DNA from: CAXBID01 sp049791475
Lineage (GTDB): Bacteria > Bacteroidota > Bacteroidia > Flavobacteriales > Flavobacteriaceae
Assembly: GCA_049791475.1 (NCBI GenBank)
Contig: JBAQZZ010000058.1
Span: 1 to 64,000, forward strand
Length of the DNA: 64,000 nt
Direction of reading: 5' to 3'
A program made the position numbers and the translations under genes. Position 1 is the stretch's first letter, and each line of letters begins with the position of its first letter. Positions 9,341 to 16,133 of the stretch are shown one piece after another. Under the pieces are notes generated by a model. The model was not told the origin of the DNA. It did not search any database and saw nothing but the letters and a program-made list of their open reading frames with translations.

Positions 9341-9366
9341 CCCGATAGCTCCCGATAGCTATCGGG
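9341..9366. repeat. CCCGATAGCT palindrome with a duplicated half
   Basis: CCCGATAGCT occurs twice in tandem (9341-9350 and 9351-9360), and the second copy forms the 16-bp palindrome CCCGATAGCTATCGGG (9351-9366). It belongs to the same family as the sites at 151, 32421 and 40747. Confidence 0.75.
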
Positions 9367-9400
9367 ACGGGAGGTCGGGCTTTACGTTATATCTTTTTAA

Positions 9401-9558
9401 AACGTCATAGCGAGGAGTGAGCGACGTGGCTATCTGTTTGTTATTTACTTCAAAGCTAATTAAGTGGTAACCATTTTTTAAAAAGGATGCCACTGCAATC
9501 CCTAACGCACCTATCCGCTTGCTTTGTGCTTAAACCGAAAGTAGTTTTGTTTTTGGAG
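9401..9558. repeat. 158-bp dispersed element, copy A
   Basis: This element is repeated in the same orientation at 10773-10929. Shared blocks include AACGTCATAGCGAGGAG at the left end, GGATGCCAC..GCAATCCCTAACGCA in the middle and TTAAACCGAAAGTAGTTTTG at the right end. The right end lies 20 bp past the stop codon of the Fic gene. The left part (AGCGAGGAGTGAGCGACGTG) resembles the REP-like element at 261-347. Confidence 0.8.
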
Positions 9559-9578
9559 AGGTTCGTTTAGCGGTTTTT

Positions 9579-10619
9579 CTAAAAATAAGTTTTAACAGCA
9601 AATTCAAATTGGTCAATAAAAATCTCTTTAAATCTCGAAATATTATTTTGCTCGTAAAATAACAACATAGCTTTCTTATAATCAATAGAATTTACAGTTC
9701 TAAATGATAAAGGACAATAATTATCATTCATTAAAATAGCATTACTCACTATTCTGGCAGTTCGCTTATTGCCATCCATAAAAGGCTGTATATATGAAAT
9801 TAAAACTAAAGCCAATAACGCTTTTTCAAAAATACCGTCTTTAGAATTAATTAAGTTACATGTACTTTCTAGAGCTTCTAAAATTTGAAATTCATTATCT
9901 AAAGGACGATAATTAGTTCCAGAAATACCAATTCTACGTTTTCTTAAATTTCTTTCAACAGCAAGTTCTTTTATTAAAATACTATGTATATCTTCTATTT
10001 TAGACACCGATAAAGGATGTAAATAATCAGGATTTTCAATTATAAAATCTAAAGCATCCTTATGATTTAATAGCATAGTCGCTTCATCTTTTGTTTTTCC
10101 AGAAGCCGTTTCTCGTTCTCTAATTAAACGTTCTGTTTCTAGTAAAGAGTAGGTGTTCCCTTCAATTTGAGAAGATTTCCAACTCAAATCAATAGCTAGT
10201 CGATCCAATTCCTTTTTGTATTCTATTTCAGATAGCTGTCCTATATTAGTTGTGTAATCGTTTTGAAGCGTTCTTAGTTTTTCTAACTCATTTTTTGAGA
10301 ATACATTATAATGGTTTAAAGTTTCAGTAATAACTTTTAAATTAAAACCTTCTTTAATCACTCTATCATCAATCTCCTTGTCATAATATGCCTCAAGATC
10401 AATAGCATGTAAAAGTTCATAAGCAGGCGAAATACTATATTTTGTTCCTTTACCTTTTCCTATAGATTTAATAGACTTTTCTGAAATCAATTTTACTAAA
10501 ACTCTTTTTAAAGTAGCGTAACTAATATCTAACGTAAGATTGTCAAATATGTCTTTAGAAGAAGAAACACCATTAGTTTTAATAACGTTAATTATTTCTA
10601 AATCTCGATTTAAAGTCAT
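9579..10619 (-). CDS. Fic-domain protein with N-terminal winged helix; catalytic His replaced by Gln
   Basis: Fic proteins usually transfer AMP or a related group to a target protein through the motif HxFx(D/E)GNxRxxR. Here the motif is QPFMDGNKRTAR (278-289), so the catalytic His is Gln278 while the phosphate-binding residues are kept. An N-terminal winged-helix DNA-binding domain (about 1-65) and a class II inhibitory helix SSQIEGN (149-155, with S149, E153 and G154) are present. The target-docking flap is about GISGTNYRPLDNE (231-243). The 346-residue length matches full Fic/DOC regulators. Without the His, AMPylation is doubtful; the protein may act as a regulator or have another chemistry. 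Four AGCTCATT boxes lie in its promoter. It sits between two copies of a 158-bp element, next to a broken HEPN-like gene. Confidence 0.9.
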   Translation of the reverse strand: MTLNRDLEIINVIKTNGVSSSKDIFDNLTLDISYATLKRVLVKLISEKSIKSIGKGKGTKYSISPAYELLHAIDLEAYYDKEIDDRVIKEGFNLKVITETLNHYNVFSKNELEKLRTLQNDYTTNIGQLSEIEYKKELDRLAIDLSWKSSQIEGNTYSLLETERLIRERETASGKTKDEATMLLNHKDALDFIIENPDYLHPLSVSKIEDIHSILIKELAVERNLRKRRIGISGTNYRPLDNEFQILEALESTCNLINSKDGIFEKALLALVLISYIQPFMDGNKRTARIVSNAILMNDNYCPLSFRTVNSIDYKKAMLLFYEQNNISRFKEIFIDQFEFAVKTYF

Positions 10620-10622
10620 TTC

Positions 10623-10702
10623 AAGCTCATTTTAATTACAAATTTACACTTTTAAGCTCATTAAATGGTGTTTTTGAGCTTTATTTTTAGTTATAATGAG
10701 CT
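10623..10702 (-). promoter_or_regulatory. Fic promoter with four AGCTCATT-type boxes
   Basis: AAGCTCATT occurs at 10623-10631 and 10654-10662. The reverse form occurs as TGAGCTT at 10675-10681 and AATGAGCT at 10695-10702. On the minus strand a -7 box TAAATTTG (10639-10646) lies between the first two boxes. The arrangement suggests an operator, possibly for the winged-helix domain of the Fic protein itself. Confidence 0.45.
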
Positions 10703-10772
10703 ACAATTTATTTATGGTTTGTAGGAGGCAATATTAAGCTTATCTTGAACTAAGTTGAAGGGTTAATATTTT

Positions 10773-10929
10773 AACGTCATAGCGAGGAGCGAGCGACGTG
10801 GCTATCTGTATATTATTTATTTCAAATCTAATTTAGTACTAACCATTTTTAAAAAGGATGCCACAGCAATCCCTAACGCACATATCAGCTAACTATGTAT
10901 TTAAACCGAAAGTAGTTTTGTTTTTGGAC
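10773..10929. repeat. 158-bp dispersed element, copy B
   Basis: This is the direct-repeat partner of 9401-9558, with scattered mismatches and matching ends. It lies 26 bp past the stop codon of the HEPN-like gene, the same relative place that copy A has behind the Fic gene. Confidence 0.8.
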
Positions 10930-10955
10930 AGATTCATAAAGTCTTATAACTTTTG

Positions 10956-11704
10956 TTATTTTGTTAAATTTATTAATTCATTAACTGAACTATCCAAAAT
11001 TCCATTTACCGCTTTAATAATATTTACTATTTCAATTTCCAATTCATCAATCTTATTAGCCAGCTGTTTATCAGTTTGCTCTTCAAGAAGTTCAGTTGCT
11101 TTTTTGTTTGCTATTCTTAATACATCATTCCAAAAAACAACACCTGATAAATTAGAAATATCAGTTTCCCCCTTATGAATTTTTTTGTGTCTCTTTTGTT
11201 TTATATCAAAGGTTATTTTAAGAAGATTTTCAACTAATTCAGCTACTTTTGAATTTATCGCTTTTATTTTTTCTTTAAAATTATAGCCATTGCAGTTATC
11301 TTTTAATCCTGTATTAAACAATATGTTGCCTAATTTTCCTATTAAGTCAGTAATTGTGTTGACCCTTATAATGTAATTTTCAAAGTGATATTTATAATAT
11401 TCTTTTTCTTCAGTTAAACCAGGAAATAATTTAAGTATTTGATTTCTATTTTTAAGCCTTAAAAATATTAGTACATTTTCTAAGTCTCTAACAACAGTTG
11501 ATATTAATCCATAATAATGTGAAATTTTCTTAAGTTTAATTTCATTCGGAGTACCGATTTTAGCAAAATCTAATTGTTCCTCTTCTTTTTTTTCATTTCT
11601 TCTAAATATATATCCATATGAGATGATAAAATAGGATCAATTATTTTTATATATTCAAGAGCGAATTTAGAATTTGAAAATTCATCTGATATTCTATCTG
11701 ACAT
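10956..11704 (-). pseudogene. Frameshifted HEPN-like gene
   Basis: An ATG at 11704 opens a frame (MSDRISDEFSNSKFALEY...) that stops after 44 codons, just past a run of eight A (plus-strand T run 11586-11593). The rest continues in another frame from there to the stop at 10956. One extra A would restore a 249-residue protein. That protein is helical and near residue 172 carries RHKKIHKG, an R-x4-H motif typical of HEPN ribonuclease domains (codons at 11175-11192). It also has a long helix-rich N-terminal part such as RVNTITDLIGKLGN. Without the frameshift it could be an RNase-type toxin or defence protein. The break may be a true mutation, slippage-based switching or a sequencing error. The HEPN call rests on the motif and helical pattern only. 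Confidence 0.55.
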
Positions 11705-11809
11705 ATTTTTTGGTGTTTAAAGCTAATTATTCAATCATCTAAAGCAATCCATCATTTTTTCCTCATAAATTCAAGTGGTTAATAGAAACAATTAAATGCA
11801 TCAAAATCG

Positions 11810-11817
11810 TATTTTTG
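11810..11817 (+). promoter_or_regulatory. Possible -7 box of mazG
   Basis: TATTTTTG fits TAnnTTTG and lies 16 bp before the ATG of mazG. No clear -33 TTG is seen 19-20 nt upstream. Confidence 0.4.
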
Positions 11818-11833
11818 AAAAAACTTTAAAATA

Positions 11834-12613
11834 ATGAACTCCAGACAAGATCAGTTAAAAGCGTTTGATAGATTATTAACCATTATGGACGAGTTGCGTG
11901 CACAATGTCCGTGGGATAAAAAGCAAACTATGGAAACCTTACGCCACTTAACCATAGAAGAAACGTACGAACTTGGAGATGCCATTCTTGATAAAGATTT
12001 AGAAGAAGTTAAAAAAGAGTTAGGCGATGTGTTATTACACATTGTGTTTTATGCTAAAATAGGAAGTGAAACCAAAGATTTTGATATCGCCGATGTATGC
12101 AACAGCATTTGCGAAAAACTAATCCACAGACATCCACATATTTATAGCGATGTAAAGGTAGAAAATGAAAACGATGTAAAACGTAATTGGGAAAACTTAA
12201 AACTGAAAGAAGGCAAAAACAGTGTTTTGGAAGGCGTTCCAAAAAGTTTGCCAGCCTTAGTAAAAGCAAATAGAATTCAAGAAAAAGTAGCAGGTGTAGG
12301 TTTTGATTGGGAAGCACCGAATCAAGTTTGGGAAAAAGTAGAGGAGGAGCTAAATGAGTTTAAAGCTGAAGTGCAATTAGGTAACCAAGACAATATGGAA
12401 AGCGAATTTGGAGATGTTATATTCTCACTGGTAAACTATGCTCGGTTTTTAAATATCAATCCAGAAAACGCTTTAGAACGCACTAATAAGAAATTTTCTA
12501 GACGTTTTCAATATCTTGAAGCTAAAGCAAAAACTTTAAACAAACCATTAAAAGACATGACACTTGCTGAAATGGATGTGTTTTGGGAAGAAGCAAAGCG
12601 GTTGCCAAAATAA
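11834..12613 (+). CDS. mazG: Nucleoside triphosphate pyrophosphohydrolase MazG
   Basis: It hydrolyses (d)NTPs to NMP and pyrophosphate, cleaning the nucleotide pool. The 259 residues hold two MazG domains, as in E. coli MazG. The first has CPWDKKQT (25-32), the metal-binding E42-E43-x-x-E46, and E62 and D65 in KKELGDVL. The second has VEEELNEFKAE and EFGDVIFSLVNYARF in the C-terminal half. The gene is alone on its strand here, with a TAnnTTTG box just upstream. A 25-bp copy of its last codons is repeated 65 bp further on. The gene itself appears intact. Confidence 0.95.
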   Translation: MNSRQDQLKAFDRLLTIMDELRAQCPWDKKQTMETLRHLTIEETYELGDAILDKDLEEVKKELGDVLLHIVFYAKIGSETKDFDIADVCNSICEKLIHRHPHIYSDVKVENENDVKRNWENLKLKEGKNSVLEGVPKSLPALVKANRIQEKVAGVGFDWEAPNQVWEKVEEELNEFKAEVQLGNQDNMESEFGDVIFSLVNYARFLNINPENALERTNKKFSRRFQYLEAKAKTLNKPLKDMTLAEMDVFWEEAKRLPK

Positions 12614-12651
12614 GTAATTGGAAAATTTTTAATTTTCAAATATTAACTTTT

Positions 12652-12676
12652 GAAGAAGCAAAGCGGTTGCCAAAAT
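12652..12676 (+). repeat. 25-bp copy of the mazG 3' end
   Basis: These bases repeat 12587-12611 exactly (starting GAAGAAGCAAAGCGG). The flanking sequence is also loosely similar, so this looks like a short segmental duplication of the mazG tail and its 3' flank. Confidence 0.8.
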
Positions 12677-12812
12677 TGGTGATTAGAAAAGTTGTGATTT
12701 TAAATAACAAAATAGGAAGAAGAAAAAACCTTTAGCCGTATTATCATGTTTTTTATCTTAAACATCTGTATAATAGTAAAATATTCATTTTATTTATAAA
12801 AAAAAGCGCTTG

Positions 12813-15800
12813 ATGTTAAGAAAAGTAGGTACGTTGCCATACTTAATTATATTTATATTTTTAGCTCATAATTTTTGTTGGGCTCAAAATATAGCGCCTG
12901 TTTTAACAGCAACAGGAAATCAAGCCTATTGCCCTAAAAGTCAAATTAACATAGTTACAGATTTTGATATTGTTGATCCTGATGATACATCAATAGAAGC
13001 ACTTTACATACAAATTTCAACCGGTTATGCTCTGGGCGAAGACATATTACTGCTAACTGGTTTTCATCCAAACGTATTAACTTCATGGAGTGCCATAGAA
13101 GGCAAACTAACCTTATTTGGAATAGCTTCGGCACCTGTTAGTTATTTAGATTTAATAGCTGCAACAAAAGATATCGTTTTTCAAAGCACAAGTAACAACC
13201 CTACAGATAAATTTTTTTCATTAACTATTGGAGATGCTAATTATCTACCTCTAACTGATCATTATTATGAGTATGTTCCTTCTATTGGTATTACTTGGAC
13301 AACCGCTCAAACAGCTGCTGACAATAGAACTTATTTTGGGTTACAAGGTTATTTAGCAACGATTACTTCTGCAGAAGAAGCACAATTATCTGGAGAACAA
13401 GCAGCTGGTGCTGGATGGATTGGAGGGAGCGATGCAGAAGCTGAGGGTGTTTGGAAATGGGTTACAGGGCCAGAAACTGGAACTGTTTTTTGGAATGGTT
13501 TAAGCAATGGAACATCGCCAAATTTTGCCTTTTGGAATACAAATGAGCCTAATCAATCTGGGAATGAAGATTATGCACATGTAACAGCACCCGGAGTTGG
13601 AATACCAGGTTCATGGAACGATTTAACTAACACAGGCAATAATAGTGGAGATTACCAACCTAAAGGTTATATCGTTGAATATGGTGGTATGCCCGGAGAT
13701 CCTGTTTTGAATATATCAGCAAGTACAAATATATTTACAGTATCTATTATTAATAGTACACCTGGCAGTATATGTGAAAGTGGTAGTACTAATCTTGAGG
13801 CAATACCTTCTTCTGGTGCTGATGTTTTATGGTTTGATACTCCAAATGGAGTAAATGTACTTTTCAGTGGTCAAATATTTACAACACCAAATATAAATAA
13901 CACAACTACATATTATGCTTTGGCTTCCGTAAATGGATGTACCGAAGGGGTTAGAATACCCGTTACAGCAACAGTAACGCCTTTGCCAACTATTAATTCG
14001 GTTAACGGTAGTTTAATTTGTAATTCTGGATCAGGAACTTTAACTGCCACAGCTTCGGCAGGTGTAATTAATTGGTATGACCTTCCTAATGGAGGGGTTT
14101 CATTAAATACAGGTACTACTTTTAATACGCCAAGTGTTAGCGCAACAACTACCTATTATTTAGATGCAACGGTTAACGGATGTGTATCTTCAACCCGAAC
14201 ACCTGTTACATTAACAGTTCAAAAAACACCTTTGCCAACTGCAAATACAAATCAAAGCTTTTGTGATATTGAACAAGCGACTATTTCAAATATCATAATA
14301 ACTGGAGCATCTGTTTTATGGTATACTTCAAATACTGGTGGTACACCTATTAATACTTCTACCGCATTAGTAACAAATACAACGTATTACGCAACTCAAA
14401 CTATTAATGGTTGTGAGAGTATTAATAGATTACCCATAAATATTATAATAAACGAAACTGTAGTTTTACCACCACCTTCTGAAATTCCAAATTTAAATCT
14501 CTGTGATAACTTATTAGATGGAGATGATACAAATGGTTATGCTATTTTTGATTTAACGACTAATGAAACTATTTTATTAAATGGAAAATTAGCATCAAAT
14601 TATACCTTTAATTACTTCACAGATTCTGCTTACACTATTCCAATAATTACACCATCAAGTGCTTTTATAAACACCATTGAAGATGGACAAAAAATTTATA
14701 TTAGAATAATTGTAAATACTACTAATAATTCGTGTTATACAGATACTTCTTTTGATGTAAACGTAAACGAATTACCTGCAATTCAAGCATCAATTGTGTT
14801 TAAAAATTGTGATGAAGATGGTTTAGCAGATGGTTTTACCAATTTTAATTTAGAAGAAGCAAATGATATTATTACAGGTAACAATTCCGTAGGATTAACC
14901 ATAAGTTATTACACTTCAATTAATGACGCTAATAATGGCAGTGGTAGTATTTCGTCTATATTTAATAACCAAAACGGGAATACTATATATGCACGTTTTG
15001 AAACTATAAATGGTTGTTATAGAGTTTCAGAAATAAATTTGCAAGTATCAACAACTTCATTTTCAAATGGTTATTTTGAAGCATTAGAATTTTGTGATGA
15101 TACTACTGATGGTTTGATTAGTTTTGATTTAACACAAGTAACCCCTTTATTTATAAGCCAGTTTCCTACGGGGCAAAATTTGAGTGTTCAATATTATGAA
15201 AACTTAAATGATGCTATATTAGAAGAAAATGAAATTATTCAGCAAGATAATTACATAAATAAAATAGCTTTCTCACAAACGTTGTATGTTCGTGTTGAAA
15301 GTGATGATAATGGAGAATGCTTTGGGATAGGACCTCATTTATTGCTAACAGTAAATCCTAAACCAGAATTTGAAGTAGATAATTCTGAAATTTATTGTTT
15401 AGATAATAATCCAATTACCTTAACTACTTTTAATCCTAAAGGAAATTATAGCTATGAATGGAAGGACGATAACGGGCAGATTATTAGTAATTCTCCAACT
15501 GTTGAGGTATTATCTGGAGGTGAATATACAGTTACTGCAACCTCAAATTTAGATTGCATATCTTTTCCTTTAATTTTTGATGTTGTTGAATCTGCAATCG
15601 CTGTAATTGATATTGAAGATATTACTATTGTTGAGTTAACAGATAATAATAGTATAACTATAAATAATGATAATAATAATTTAGGAATAGGAAATTATGA
15701 GTTTTCATTAGATAATTTTGATGGACCCTATAGAGACGAACCATTTTTTGATAGAGTTGGAGCTGGATCTCATATCATATATGTGAAAGATAAAAATGGT

Positions 15801-16106
15801 TGTGGAATAACATCAATAGAAGTTTTTATTCTAGGTTTCCCTAAATATTTTACCCCAAATAATGATGGTGTAAATGATACTTGGCTTATTAAAGGTTTAG
15901 GTCAAGATTATACCGATGCTTCAAAAGTTAGTGTATTTAATCGTTATGGAAAATTAATAAAACAATTAACATCCAAAAGTGGTGCTTGGGATGGGACTTT
16001 TAATGGCAAAATATTACCCCAATCCGATTACTGGTTTATCGCAGAATTAGTTGACTTATCTGGAAATGTTAAAACCTATAAAGGGCACTTTAGTTTAATT
16101 AGATAA
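12813..16106 (+). CDS. Large secreted C-type-lectin/Ig-like protein with T9SS type-B sorting domain
   Basis: This is a cell-surface or secreted protein of 1097 residues. The signal peptide (MLRKVGTLPYLIIFIFLA...CWAQ) ends near residue 25. A C-type lectin-like domain spans about 149-291 (YYEYVPS, WIGGSDAEAEGVWKWV, FWNTNEPN, YIVEYGG). About three Ig-like repeats follow at 313-550, each with a VLWYDTPNG or NWYDLPNG strand and a TTTYY...VNGC end. More beta-rich repeats lead to the C-terminal type-B sorting domain from about 1009 (FPKYFTPNNDGVNDTW, SVFNRYGK, WDGTFNGK), which marks export by the type IX system. The ATG at 12813 is preferred over the in-frame TTG at 12810. The ligand is unknown; adhesion or glycan binding is inferred. 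Confidence 0.9.
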   Translation: MLRKVGTLPYLIIFIFLAHNFCWAQNIAPVLTATGNQAYCPKSQINIVTDFDIVDPDDTSIEALYIQISTGYALGEDILLLTGFHPNVLTSWSAIEGKLTLFGIASAPVSYLDLIAATKDIVFQSTSNNPTDKFFSLTIGDANYLPLTDHYYEYVPSIGITWTTAQTAADNRTYFGLQGYLATITSAEEAQLSGEQAAGAGWIGGSDAEAEGVWKWVTGPETGTVFWNGLSNGTSPNFAFWNTNEPNQSGNEDYAHVTAPGVGIPGSWNDLTNTGNNSGDYQPKGYIVEYGGMPGDPVLNISASTNIFTVSIINSTPGSICESGSTNLEAIPSSGADVLWFDTPNGVNVLFSGQIFTTPNINNTTTYYALASVNGCTEGVRIPVTATVTPLPTINSVNGSLICNSGSGTLTATASAGVINWYDLPNGGVSLNTGTTFNTPSVSATTTYYLDATVNGCVSSTRTPVTLTVQKTPLPTANTNQSFCDIEQATISNIIITGASVLWYTSNTGGTPINTSTALVTNTTYYATQTINGCESINRLPINIIINETVVLPPPSEIPNLNLCDNLLDGDDTNGYAIFDLTTNETILLNGKLASNYTFNYFTDSAYTIPIITPSSAFINTIEDGQKIYIRIIVNTTNNSCYTDTSFDVNVNELPAIQASIVFKNCDEDGLADGFTNFNLEEANDIITGNNSVGLTISYYTSINDANNGSGSISSIFNNQNGNTIYARFETINGCYRVSEINLQVSTTSFSNGYFEALEFCDDTTDGLISFDLTQVTPLFISQFPTGQNLSVQYYENLNDAILEENEIIQQDNYINKIAFSQTLYVRVESDDNGECFGIGPHLLLTVNPKPEFEVDNSEIYCLDNNPITLTTFNPKGNYSYEWKDDNGQIISNSPTVEVLSGGEYTVTATSNLDCISFPLIFDVVESAIAVIDIEDITIVELTDNNSITINNDNNNLGIGNYEFSLDNFDGPYRDEPFFDRVGAGSHIIYVKDKNGCGITSIEVFILGFPKYFTPNNDGVNDTWLIKGLGQDYTDASKVSVFNRYGKLIKQLTSKSGAWDGTFNGKILPQSDYWFIAELVDLSGNVKTYKGHFSLIR

Positions 16107-16133
16107 TAGCTTAAAAATTCAGTAAATTAACTT

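Larger units (their letters stand above)
9215..9578. other. Intergenic region between aconitase and the Fic gene
   Basis: No gene is seen. It holds the aconitase terminator (9234-9266), a CCCGATAGCT palindrome (9341-9366) and copy A of the 158-bp element (9401-9558), each listed separately. Confidence 0.7.
10620..10955. other. Intergenic region between the Fic gene and the HEPN-like gene
   Basis: No gene is seen; the plus-strand frame across 10858-11178 is taken to be a shadow of the minus-strand gene. The region holds the Fic promoter with its AGCTCATT boxes (10623-10702) and copy B of the 158-bp element. Confidence 0.6.

Noticed and set aside
9401..9558. Insertion sequence
   Set aside because: No transposase frame and no clear terminal inverted repeats; kept as a dispersed element only.
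10858..11178. Plus-strand open frame of 106 codons
   Set aside because: It overlaps the minus-strand HEPN-like gene, starts inside the 158-bp element and has no recognisable pattern; taken as a shadow frame.
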